Assembly: GCA_963693025.1 (NCBI GenBank)
Contig: OY843749.1
Coordinates: 1,860,001 to 1,924,000 of the forward strand
DNA length: 64,000 nucleotides
Direction: 5' to 3'
Origin: JAHRAW01 sp963693025
Lineage (GTDB): Bacteria; Pseudomonadota; Gammaproteobacteria; Arenicellales; Poriferihabitantaceae
Below, piece after piece: positions 8,866 to 16,528 of this stretch (within the stretch, counting starts at the first letter, position 1; every line of letters begins with the position of its first letter). Under the pieces are notes generated by a model that saw only the letters and a program-made list of their open reading frames with translations, was not told where the DNA came from and did not search any database. Position numbers and translations under genes: made by a program.

Positions 8866-8930
8866 TGGCAATGGCAATGGCAATGGCAATGGCGACCCCA
8901 ACTGCAACCGCAATCGCAACCGCAACCCCC
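8865..8930 (+). repeat. Hexanucleotide microsatellite between ruvC and ruvA
   Basis: From 8865 there are four perfect ATGGCA units and one imperfect unit, followed at about 8900-8930 by degenerate CGCAAC/TGCAAC units. The array fills the ruvC-ruvA gap and ends 5 bp before the ruvA ATG. Unit-number change would alter ruvA leader length but not the reading frame of either gene. Confidence 0.8.
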
Positions 8931-8935
8931 GCCCG

Positions 8936-9547
8936 ATGATAGGTTATCTCAGCGGTCGGCTGATGCAGAAGCAACCTCCGTTTTTGTTGCTGGACGTGGG
9001 CGGCGTCGGCTATGAACTGGAAGCGCCGATGACCACCTTTTACGACTTGCCCGAGCCCGACCGCCAGGTTGCGTTGTTCGTCCACCTGCTGGTGCGCGAA
9101 GACGCGCAGTTGTTGTTCGGCTTCTCCGACCAGCCGCAGCGTGAATTGTTTCGCGCCTTGCTCAAGGTCAACGGAGTCGGTCCGAAGGTCGCGCTGGCGA
9201 TTCTCTCCACGCTGAGCGCGCCGCAGTTGGTCGCCTGCATCCACCGCTCGGACGTCGCCACGCTGACGCGCGTACCGGGCATCGGCGCGAAGACCGCCGA
9301 GCGAATGATCTTAGACATGCGCGACCGCATCGACGCGCTCGGCGGCACGGACGGCGGCGACGGAACTGGTGCGGGCGCGGACGCTGACGGCACGCCGCAA
9401 GGCGCGATGCAAGACGCGGTCGGCGCATTGCTCGCGCTCGGCTACAAGACCGCCGACGCCAACCGGGCGTTGCGCGCGGTGGAAGGCAAGAGCAGCCGGC
9501 GCGATGATTTAATCCGCAACGCGCTGCAATATCTGAGCAAGGCATGA
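8936..9547 (+). CDS. ruvA: Holliday junction branch-migration protein RuvA
   Basis: 203 residues, the family's normal length. RuvA binds four-way junctions as a tetramer and loads RuvB. The OB-fold N-terminus (MIGYLSGRLMQKQPPFLLLD) is followed by helix-hairpin-helix motifs (LLKVNGVGPKVALAIL and LTRVPGIGAKTAERMI), a flexible Gly/Asp linker (around 142-155), and the RuvB-binding C-terminal domain (VGALLALGYKTADANRAL). Its stop overlaps the ruvB ATG by four bases. Confidence 0.96.
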   Translation: MIGYLSGRLMQKQPPFLLLDVGGVGYELEAPMTTFYDLPEPDRQVALFVHLLVREDAQLLFGFSDQPQRELFRALLKVNGVGPKVALAILSTLSAPQLVACIHRSDVATLTRVPGIGAKTAERMILDMRDRIDALGGTDGGDGTGAGADADGTPQGAMQDAVGALLALGYKTADANRALRAVEGKSSRRDDLIRNALQYLSKA

Positions 9548-10650
9548 ACGAGCCCAACAAACCCAACAAGCCGAACGAACCAAGCGAGCCGGACCCGCTG
9601 CTCGCGCCCGGCGACGAGCACGACTCGGCGCACGAGCAAGGCGCCGACCGCAGCCTCCGCCCCGTCAACCTGCTGGAGTTCATCGGCCAGCCCAACACCC
9701 GCGAGCAACTGGAGATTTTTATCGCGGCGGCGCGAAACCGCGCCGAGGCGCTCGACCACGCGCTGGTGTTTGGTCCGCCGGGGCTCGGCAAGACCACGCT
9801 CGCGCACATTCTCGCCAACGAGATGGGCGCGCGCTTGCGGCAGACATCCGGTCCGGTGCTGGAAAAAGCCGGCGACCTCGCCGCCATCCTGACCAATCTG
9901 GAAAGCGGCGATGTGCTGTTCATCGACGAGATTCACCGCCTCAATCCGGCCATCGAGGAAATCCTCTATCCGGCGATGGAGGACTACCAACTGGACATCA
10001 TCATCGGCGATGGTCCCGCGGCGCGCTCGATTAAACTGAGCCTGCCGCCCTTCACGCTGGTCGGGGCGACCACGCGCGCCGGGTTGCTGACGTCGCCGTT
10101 GCGCGACCGCTTCGGCATCGTGCAACGCTTGCAGTTTTACAGCGCCGAGGAGTTGGCGCAAATCGTGGAGCGCTCGGCGGGGTTGCTCGGCATTGAGTTC
10201 GACGCCGGCGGCGTGGCGGCGGTCGCGGCGCGCTCGCGCGGCACGCCGAGAATCGCCAACCGGCTGCTGCGCCGCGCGCGCGACTACGCCGAGGTCAAGG
10301 CGGACGGACGGCTGACCGAGGCGACCGCCAACCGCGCGCTCGACATGCTCGAAGTGGACAGTTTCGGGCTCAACCTGCTCGACCGCAGCCTGCTGCTGGC
10401 GATTATGGAAAAGTTTGACGGCGGACCGGTCGGCATCGACAGCATCGCCGTGGCAATCAGCGAGGAGCGCGGCACGATTGAGGACGTCATCGAGCCGTAT
10501 TTAATCCAGCAGGGCTTCCTGATGCGCACCGCGCGCGGGCGGATGGCGACGCCGGCGGCGTGGCGGCGGCTCGGCTTGGAAATGCCCAAGTCGGTCGCGG
10601 GCATGCAGCGCAATTTGTTTCCGAATGATGCGGACGATGAAAAAAAGTGA
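9544..10650 (+). CDS. ruvB: Holliday junction ATP-dependent helicase RuvB
   Basis: 368 residues. It is the AAA+ motor of branch migration. Walker A is GPPGLGKTTLA, Walker B is LFIDEIHRLN, sensor/arginine-finger motif is GATTRAGLLTSPLRDRFG, and a winged-helix DNA-binding C-terminus ends with the usual TPAAWRRLG. The first ~35 residues are a low-complexity Asn-Pro-Lys-Glu extension not needed by the family. The start is fixed by the ATGA overlap with ruvA. The 3' end overlaps the beginning of ybgC. Confidence 0.96.
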   Translation: MNEPNKPNKPNEPSEPDPLLAPGDEHDSAHEQGADRSLRPVNLLEFIGQPNTREQLEIFIAAARNRAEALDHALVFGPPGLGKTTLAHILANEMGARLRQTSGPVLEKAGDLAAILTNLESGDVLFIDEIHRLNPAIEEILYPAMEDYQLDIIIGDGPAARSIKLSLPPFTLVGATTRAGLLTSPLRDRFGIVQRLQFYSAEELAQIVERSAGLLGIEFDAGGVAAVAARSRGTPRIANRLLRRARDYAEVKADGRLTEATANRALDMLEVDSFGLNLLDRSLLLAIMEKFDGGPVGIDSIAVAISEERGTIEDVIEPYLIQQGFLMRTARGRMATPAAWRRLGLEMPKSVAGMQRNLFPNDADDEKK

Positions 10651-11068
10651 GCGGCGCGCGCGCTTCGCCCTGCCGTTGCAAATCAATTACGAGGATACCG
10701 ACGCCGGCGGCGTTGTATACTACGGCAACTATCTGGGCTATATGGAGCGCGCGCGCAATGCCTGTTTGCGGCAACTGGGTTTTCCGCTCACCCACCTCAT
10801 GCGCCGGCATTCGGTGCTGTTTGTCGTGACCGACGCCAAACTGAAATACTTGTCGGCGGGGCGGCTGGATGATGAACTCGAGGTGACGCTGGAAATCGCG
10901 CAACTGAAACGCGCCTCGCTGGTGTTTCGCCAGCAAGTTCGTCGGCGCGACGAGGTGTTGGTGGACGGCGAGATTCGGCTGGGCTTGCTAAACAGTGATA
11001 CATTTAAGCCTTGCCGAATGCCGGCGGAACTCGCCGACGCGCTCAGCCGCTGGTCGCGCGGCGACTAA
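10637..11068 (+). CDS. ybgC: Tol-Pal-associated acyl-CoA thioesterase YbgC
   Basis: 143 residues from ATG 10637; two earlier in-frame ATGs (10625, 10628) are possible. It is a hotdog-fold thioesterase with the diagnostic YEDTDAGGVVYYGNYLGYMERAR segment, in which the Asp of EDTDAGG is catalytic in the 4HBT/YbgC family. It lies between ruvB (short overlap) and tolQ, its standard place at the head of the tol-pal operon. The enzyme hydrolyses acyl-CoA or acyl-ACP in the cytoplasm; its exact role in envelope maintenance is unsettled. Confidence 0.92.
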   Translation: MKKSERRARFALPLQINYEDTDAGGVVYYGNYLGYMERARNACLRQLGFPLTHLMRRHSVLFVVTDAKLKYLSAGRLDDELEVTLEIAQLKRASLVFRQQVRRRDEVLVDGEIRLGLLNSDTFKPCRMPAELADALSRWSRGD

Positions 11069-11129
11069 CCCGCACGCCACCGACTCGCCGCCCGCCAACG
11101 ACGACCACCACCGACCACGCCAAACACCC

Positions 11130-11861
11130 ATGCCGATTAAATTCACCGCCGAGCAAGACAGCATGTCCATCATCGGTCTGATTATCAACGCCAGTTTTCT
11201 GGTGCAACTGGTGATGCTGTTGTTGTTGCTGGCGTCGGTGATTTCGTGGTTTATGATCGACCGCAAGCGCACCACCTACAAGCGCCTGACAAAAATCGCC
11301 GACGCCTTTGAAGACCAATTCTGGTCGGGCGGCGAGATGAATCACATTTACCGCGACTGGAGCGGTCAGACCGAGAGCGGGCACAAGCAAGACCCCGAAG
11401 GCATCGTCAACATTTTCATCGCCGGCTACAGCGAATACAACCGGCTGCGCCGCAAGCCCAACGTCAGCCGCGCCGACACGGTGGACGGCGTGCACCGCTC
11501 GATGCGCGTAGCGCTGAGCCGTGAAGTGGACACGCTGGAAGTCCACCTGTCCTTCCTCGCCACGGTCGGCTCGACCAGCCCCTATATTGGATTGTTCGGC
11601 ACGGTGTGGGGCATCATGAATTCGTTTCGCTCGGTCGGCGTGCTGCAGCAGGTGACGATTGCGACCGTGGCGCCGGGCATTTCCGAAGCGTTGATCGCCA
11701 CCGCCATGGGCTTGTTCGCCGCCATCCCGGCGGTCATCGCCTACAACAGTTTCGCCCACACCGCCGAGCGCCTGACCAACCGCTACGAAGTGTTTATGGA
11801 GGAGTTTCTGAGCATCGTCAACCGCCAGGACCCGGCGGCGAAAACCGGCGCCGCGCAATGA
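11130..11861 (+). CDS. tolQ: Tol-Pal inner-membrane proton channel subunit TolQ
   Basis: 243 residues from ATG 11130 (MPIKFTAEQD); an inner ATG at 11163 is an alternative. MotA/TolQ/ExbB family: TM1 near residues 15-40 (IINASFLVQLVMLLLLLASVIS) and two further TM segments after 130, with the conserved motifs FLATVGSTSPYIGLFGTVWG and ISEALIATAMGLFAAIPAVI. With TolR it forms the proton-driven motor that energises TolA during cell constriction. ATGA overlap with tolR fixes co-translation. Confidence 0.95.
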   Translation: MPIKFTAEQDSMSIIGLIINASFLVQLVMLLLLLASVISWFMIDRKRTTYKRLTKIADAFEDQFWSGGEMNHIYRDWSGQTESGHKQDPEGIVNIFIAGYSEYNRLRRKPNVSRADTVDGVHRSMRVALSREVDTLEVHLSFLATVGSTSPYIGLFGTVWGIMNSFRSVGVLQQVTIATVAPGISEALIATAMGLFAAIPAVIAYNSFAHTAERLTNRYEVFMEEFLSIVNRQDPAAKTGAAQ

Positions 11862-12283
11862 GCCACAGTCGCTATGGCCGCAAAAAACGCCTCATGGGGG
11901 AAATCAACGTCGTCCCCTACATCGATGTGATGCTGGTGCTGCTGATTATTTTCATGGTGACCGCGCCGCTGCTCAGCCAAGGGGTCAAGGTGGAGTTGCC
12001 GCGCGCGCAGGCCGAGCCGGTCGAGGACAGCAAGGAAGAGCCGTTTGTGCTGACGGTCGATGCCGGCGGCAACTACTACCTGAACGACGACCGCGAGGAA
12101 GCCGCGCCGGCAAGCGAAATAGAACTCAAAGCGCGGGCGGTGTTGCGGCGCAATCCCGGCGCGCCCTTTCTGGTGCGCGGAGACGGCGCCGCCGCCTATG
12201 CCGACGTGGTGCGCGCGATGGTGTTGCTGCAGGCTGCCGGGGTGGAATCGGTGGGGCTGGTGACGCAACCGCCGAGGTCCTGA
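11858..12283 (+). CDS. tolR: Tol-Pal motor protein TolR
   Basis: 141 residues, normal for ExbD/TolR. A short cytoplasmic basic N-terminus and GEINVVPYIDVMLVLLIIFMV lead into the single TM helix, which carries the essential proton-binding Asp (YIDVMLVLL). The periplasmic remainder is the dimerising domain. The start overlaps the tolQ stop by four bases and the stop overlaps the tolA start by one base, so tolQ-tolR-tolA are translationally coupled. Confidence 0.95.
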   Translation: MSHSRYGRKKRLMGEINVVPYIDVMLVLLIIFMVTAPLLSQGVKVELPRAQAEPVEDSKEEPFVLTVDAGGNYYLNDDREEAAPASEIELKARAVLRRNPGAPFLVRGDGAAAYADVVRAMVLLQAAGVESVGLVTQPPRS

Positions 12284-13272
12284 TGCGGAAGAAGTTGCGG
12301 CGCTTCGGCCTCCTGTCAAAAGCGATTTTATTCACGGTCATCATTCACGGAGCGCTGCTCGTTTTGTTGATTTTCAGTTTCAACTGGGCCGACCCGGTCA
12401 AGCGCGGCGGCGCCAAGCCGATTCAGGCGGTGGCGGTGTCCGAGCAAGCCGTTCTCGAGCAAGTTGAAAAAGACCGGCGGCGGGAAGCGGAAAAGAAAAA
12501 GCAAGCCGAACAAGCCGCCAAAAAACTCGAAGAGTTGACGCGCAAACAACGCGAGGAAGAGCAAAAACTCGCGGAGTTGGAAACCAAACGCAAAGCGGAA
12601 GAACAAAAGCAACGCGAAGCGGAAGCAGCGCGCAAAGCCGAGCAGGCAAAACAAGAAGCCGAAAAGAAACGCAAGGCGGCTGAGCAAAAGAAAAAACTGG
12701 AGGCTGAGAAAAAACAAAAGGAAGCCGAGCGGAAAAAGGAACTGGAAGCCGAGAAGAAGAAACAGGAAGCCGAGAAGAAGAAACAAGAGGCTGAGAAGAA
12801 GCGCAAAGAAGCCGAGCGAAAGGAAAAACTGGAGGCGGAAAAAAAGCGCAAGGAGGCGGAGCGGAAGCAGAAACTCGAAGACGAGAAAAAACGCAAAGCC
12901 GAAGAAGAGCAACGGCAGCGCAATGAAGAGCAACTGCGCCGTCAACTCGAAGAGGAGCAGCGTGTCAAAACCCAGAACGACGCCGGCGATGCGCTCAGCG
13001 CGCTGGTGGACCGCATCGCCGCCGCGGTCGAGAGCAACTGGCGGCGACCGCACGCCGGCGTGTCTGGCTTGACCGCCACCATTCGGGTTAAAGTAGCGCC
13101 CGACGGGCGGGTCATCTTCGCCAGAATAACCCGGGGCAGCGGCGACCGGTTTTTTGACGAGTCCGCCGAAAAGGCGGTACGCAAAGCATCGCCGTTGCCG
13201 TTCCCGGAAAAACCGGAATACTATGAATTTATCAACGAATTCGACTTCAAGTTCAGCCCGGATGACTCGTAG
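12283..13272 (+). CDS. tolA: Tol-Pal inner-membrane tether TolA
   Basis: 329 residues. An N-terminal TM helix (AILFTVIIHGALLVLLIFSF) is followed by about 190 residues of Lys/Glu/Ala-rich, nearly pure alpha-helical repeats (units such as EAEKKKQEAEKKR). The C-terminal domain III (LVDRIAAAVESNWRRP...) binds TolB/Pal and shows the TonB/TolA-like fold. It spans the periplasm and couples the TolQR motor to outer-membrane Pal. The repetitive helical rod is prone to unit-number change. The stop overlaps the tolB start region by 11 bp. Confidence 0.94.
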   Translation: MRKKLRRFGLLSKAILFTVIIHGALLVLLIFSFNWADPVKRGGAKPIQAVAVSEQAVLEQVEKDRRREAEKKKQAEQAAKKLEELTRKQREEEQKLAELETKRKAEEQKQREAEAARKAEQAKQEAEKKRKAAEQKKKLEAEKKQKEAERKKELEAEKKKQEAEKKKQEAEKKRKEAERKEKLEAEKKRKEAERKQKLEDEKKRKAEEEQRQRNEEQLRRQLEEEQRVKTQNDAGDALSALVDRIAAAVESNWRRPHAGVSGLTATIRVKVAPDGRVIFARITRGSGDRFFDESAEKAVRKASPLPFPEKPEYYEFINEFDFKFSPDDS

Positions 13273-14581
13273 CCGCCGGTTGCAAAACGCGCTGGCGGGC
13301 GCGGCGGCGTTGCTGTGCCTTTCCACGCCGGCATCGGCGGTGCTGACCATCGAGGTGACCAAAGGGGTTGAGGCGGCTATCCCAATCGCCGTCGTGCCTT
13401 TCGGGTTGGAGGGCATCGGCGCTGCGACCGCCAACCTGCCGGCGGCGGTGATTGAAGCCGACCTCAGCCGCAGCGGAAAATTTGAGCCGTTGTCGCGCGG
13501 CGATTTGCCAAGCCTGCCGCACGACTTGCGCGAGGTTCAATATAAAGAATGGCGGCTGGTTAAAGCCGAGGCGCTGGTGGTCGGGCGGGTGGTCAATGTC
13601 GGCAACGGACGCTACGAGATTCGCTTTCAACTCATCGACGTATTCCGCGAAAAGCAACTGGCGGGGCAGAAATTCGTGGTGCCGGAGTCGCGACTGCGCA
13701 AGATCGCGCACCGCATCAGCGACATCATCTATCAGGCGTTAATCGGCAAACCCGGCGCCTTCGAGACGCGCATCGCCTTCGTAACCGTGCGCGATGCGGA
13801 CGCGCCCAAGCCCAACCTGTTGCAAGTGGCGGACTCGGACGGTTACGGCGCTCAGACCATTCTGGAATCGTCGCACCCAATCCTGTCGCCGGCGTGGTCG
13901 CCAGACGGCAGCCAACTGGCTTATGTGTCGTTTGAGAACAAGCGCTCCATCGTCTATGTGCAGAACATTCGCAGCGGCGAGCGCGAGCCGGTCGCCGACC
14001 ACGCCGGCATCAACAGCGCGCCGGCGTGGTCGCCGGACGGTCGACGGCTGGCGCTGACGCTTTCCAAAGACGGCAATTCCGAAATCTATATTTACGACCT
14101 CGCGAGCCGCGACCTGCGCCGCCTGACGCGCAACACCGCCATCGACACCGAGCCGGCGTGGTCGCCGGACGGCGGCACCATCGCCTTCACCTCGAACCGC
14201 CCCGGCACGCCGCAGATCTACCGCATCGCCGCCAGCGGCGGCAACGCCCAGCGCGTCACCATCCGCGCCGGCAAATACAACGCCGCCGCCGCCTATTCCC
14301 ACGACGGCAAATCCATCGCATTGATCACCAATCAAGGCAACGGCTTCCGAGTTGGGCTATACTCGGCGCAAGACCGCACGGTGAGTGAACTCACGCAAAC
14401 CAGCCAGGATGAATCGCCGACCTTCGCGCCCAATGGCGAAATGATTATGTATGCCACCCAGTCCGGCGGGCGCCACGTGCTTGCCGCGGTGTCGCCCGAT
14501 GGCCGGGTGCGCCAGACCATCAAATTGGAAAACGGCGTCGTGCGGGAACCGGCGTGGTCGCCGTTCAACCATCAACCGTAG
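13262..14581 (+). CDS. tolB: Tol-Pal periplasmic beta-propeller TolB
   Basis: 439 residues from ATG 13262. The signal peptide (MTRSRRLQNALAGAAALLCL, then STPASA) marks this start and predicts cleavage after ASA. An N-terminal alpha/beta domain is followed by a six-bladed propeller with recurring P(A/S)WSPDG motifs at the blade ends (SPAWSPDGSQLAYVS, SAPAWSPDGRRLAL, EPAWSPDGGTIAFTS). TolB binds Pal in the periplasm. The gene overlaps tolA by 11 bp and precedes pal by 11 bp. Confidence 0.96.
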   Translation: MTRSRRLQNALAGAAALLCLSTPASAVLTIEVTKGVEAAIPIAVVPFGLEGIGAATANLPAAVIEADLSRSGKFEPLSRGDLPSLPHDLREVQYKEWRLVKAEALVVGRVVNVGNGRYEIRFQLIDVFREKQLAGQKFVVPESRLRKIAHRISDIIYQALIGKPGAFETRIAFVTVRDADAPKPNLLQVADSDGYGAQTILESSHPILSPAWSPDGSQLAYVSFENKRSIVYVQNIRSGEREPVADHAGINSAPAWSPDGRRLALTLSKDGNSEIYIYDLASRDLRRLTRNTAIDTEPAWSPDGGTIAFTSNRPGTPQIYRIAASGGNAQRVTIRAGKYNAAAAYSHDGKSIALITNQGNGFRVGLYSAQDRTVSELTQTSQDESPTFAPNGEMIMYATQSGGRHVLAAVSPDGRVRQTIKLENGVVREPAWSPFNHQP

Positions 14582-14592
14582 AGGAGTTTGTC

Positions 14593-15168
14593 ATGCGTAA
14601 GTTGTTTGTCTTTTGGGTCGTGCTGGCCGCCGGCGCGCTGATTGCCGGTTGCGGCGGGCGCGGCGCGGTGGTCGATGAAAGCGAAGTGGAAATCGAAGAG
14701 ATTGAAGGCGTGGCGGGCGCGGACGCGGACGCCGGCGCGAGCGCGAGCGGCATCGGCGGTGACGACGCCACCGACGGGCAGAGCCTCGACGACGCCGGCG
14801 CCGCTGGCGGCAGCGGCGGCGGCGGTGACGACGACCTGCTCAACCAGCGCGTCATCTACTTCGACTACGACAGCAGCATCCTGCCCGCCGAATCGGAAGC
14901 CGTGGTGCAAGCGCATGCGCGCTATCTGCAGGGAGCGGCGGGTGTCCAAATCATCCTTGAGGGCCACGCCGACGAGCGGGGGACGCGCGAATACAACCTC
15001 GCGCTCGCCGAAGACCGCGCCAAGTCGGTGGCCGATATGATGCAGGCGCTGGGCGTCGGCGCGGGGCGCATCCAGACGGTGTCATACGGCGAAGAGCGAC
15101 CGGTGGCGCTCGGCCACGACGACAGCGCCTGGGGCTTGAACCGCCGGGTTGAGTTTTTGTATCAATAG
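14593..15168 (+). CDS. pal: Peptidoglycan-associated lipoprotein Pal
   Basis: 191 residues from ATG 14593, preceded by a good Shine-Dalgarno (GAGGAG). A lipoprotein signal ending LIAGC puts it on the outer membrane. Residues 30-85 are an unusually long Asp/Glu/Gly/Ala low-complexity linker. The C-terminal OmpA-like domain carries the diaminopimelate-binding pattern (VIYFDYDSS, ILEGHADERGTREYN, LNRRVEF). The last codons and the stop are repeated in a 17-bp tandem duplication immediately downstream. Confidence 0.95.
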   Translation: MRKLFVFWVVLAAGALIAGCGGRGAVVDESEVEIEEIEGVAGADADAGASASGIGGDDATDGQSLDDAGAAGGSGGGGDDDLLNQRVIYFDYDSSILPAESEAVVQAHARYLQGAAGVQIILEGHADERGTREYNLALAEDRAKSVADMMQALGVGAGRIQTVSYGEERPVALGHDDSAWGLNRRVEFLYQ

Positions 15169-15190
15169 CGTTGTTGTATCAATAGCGTTG
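15157..15190 (+). repeat. 17-bp tandem duplication over the pal stop codon
   Basis: TTGTATCAATAGCGTTG occurs twice without a gap (15157-15173 and 15174-15190). The first copy encodes the last three residues (LYQ) and stop of pal; the second is non-coding. It looks like a recent slippage or duplication event and leaves the pal frame intact. Confidence 0.9.
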
Positions 15191-15237
15191 TCGCCCGCGC
15201 TTTGCTATTATGCGCGGGGACAAACAACACATGAGCG

Positions 15238-16230
15238 ATGAGCGATGAGCGCAACATGAGGGGAGATGCGAAACGGTTAATGGGGTTGAGCCGGGGGCTG
15301 CGGTTGCGGCGGTGGCTGTTGGCGGTGCCGCCGTTGCTGGCGCTCGGCGCGTGTGTGCCGGTGCCGAGCCTCCCGCCGCCGGTGGAAACCCTGCCGCAGG
15401 GGCAGGCGCCGCAATCGCAACCGGCGCCCGCGCCGGCAGTGGCGCCGCAAGCCGCCGCCAATGCGGAAACGCTGAAAGCCCTGGCGGAGTTGACCGAGTT
15501 GAAGGAAGAACTCAAGAAACTGCGCAATGCGGTTGAGGAAATTCAATTCGCCCGCTCGTTTGAGCAGAACTTTCTCCAAGACCTGGACCGCCGCCTGCTG
15601 AGCGTGGAGCGCGAACAACGCCTGCGCACGCCGCAGCCGCAACAACCCCTGCAACCGCAACAACCCCAGCAGCCGGTCACCGACGACGCCACCGACCTCG
15701 GCTTGGTTCCCGTCCCCGACCCTGGCGCCACTCCGCCCGCGCCCGCGCCCCCCGCCGACGTGGCGGTGGTCGTCCCGGACGGCTCCCCGCCCACCCCGCC
15801 CATCGGCGAGGACGCACCGCCGGCGCCGCCCAAGTCGGTGTCGGTGCAAGAGCAGGAAGCCTACGACCAAGCCCTCAACCTGCTCAAGCAAAGCCGCTAT
15901 CAGGACGCCATCAACGAGTTTCAACGCCTCGCCGACACCTGGCCCGACGGCCTGCTGGCGGACGACGCGTATTACTGGATGTCCGAAGCGCGCTACGTGA
16001 ACCGCGAATACGAAGCCGCGCTCGGCGGTTTCAGAACGGTGGAAACACGCTACCCCGACAGCCAGCGCGTGCCCGAAGCGCTGCTGAAGGTCGGCTACAT
16101 CCAATATGACATCGGCGCCTACAAAGAAGCCGCAGCAATTTTCCGCGACGTGTTGTCCCGCTTCCCCGGCCACCAAGTGGCGGTGTCGGCGCAGACGCGA
16201 TTGCGTCGTATTGAGAATACGATTCAGTAG
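15238..16230 (+). CDS. cpoB: Tol-Pal system protein CpoB (YbgF)
   Basis: 330 residues. CpoB coordinates peptidoglycan synthesis by PBP1B with Tol-Pal-driven constriction. The N-terminal export signal ends LLALGACVPVPS, which looks like a lipobox, whereas the E. coli homologue is a soluble periplasmic protein. Residues 80-130 form the trimerising coiled coil (LTELKEELKKLRNAVEEI), then a Pro/Gln linker, then C-terminal TPR repeats (AYDQALNLLKQSRYQDAINEFQ...). It is the last gene of the tol-pal operon; a MITE-like repeat follows. Confidence 0.92.
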   Translation: MSDERNMRGDAKRLMGLSRGLRLRRWLLAVPPLLALGACVPVPSLPPPVETLPQGQAPQSQPAPAPAVAPQAAANAETLKALAELTELKEELKKLRNAVEEIQFARSFEQNFLQDLDRRLLSVEREQRLRTPQPQQPLQPQQPQQPVTDDATDLGLVPVPDPGATPPAPAPPADVAVVVPDGSPPTPPIGEDAPPAPPKSVSVQEQEAYDQALNLLKQSRYQDAINEFQRLADTWPDGLLADDAYYWMSEARYVNREYEAALGGFRTVETRYPDSQRVPEALLKVGYIQYDIGAYKEAAAIFRDVLSRFPGHQVAVSAQTRLRRIENTIQ

Positions 16231-16302
16231 TTGCTTCCGACTACAACTGCTTGTTGTTCCCAGCAACTCGTCATTCTCAAGTACCCGTCATTCACACACC
16301 GT

Positions 16303-16502
16303 CGTCATTCTCGAGCGTTAGTGTCCGTTGCCGCCGCGCTTTTTCTTTTAAGCGGCGGCTTACGGACACTTACGTCCTCGGGAATCTCCCTAAGATTGGC
16401 ACGGTCTTTGTTGGAATTCACGGTAGCCTTAGGGAGATTCTCGAAGGTGATGAAAAATATAGTCGCTGTCGCTCCTTATTTTTCTATCATTCGAGAATGA
16501 CG
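16303..16502 (+). repeat. MITE-like repeat, full-length copy
   Basis: Forward-oriented, 200 bp. Terminal inverted repeats CGTCATTCTCGA / TCGAGAATGACG enclose three nested stems. Stem 1 is AGTGTCCGT and GCCGCCGCGCTT against AAGCGGCGGC and ACGGACACT. Stem 2 has a 16-bp arm CGGGAATCTCCCTAAG whose complement here is disturbed once (ATTCTCG). Stem 3 is AAAAATA/TATTTTT. No reading frame is conserved inside the element. It lies between the convergent genes cpoB and the GT-C-like gene, with single terminus-like motifs (CGTCATTC) in the preceding 40 bp. Confidence 0.85.
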
Positions 16503-16528
16503 AGTAAATGATCATGCAAACACCCCCC

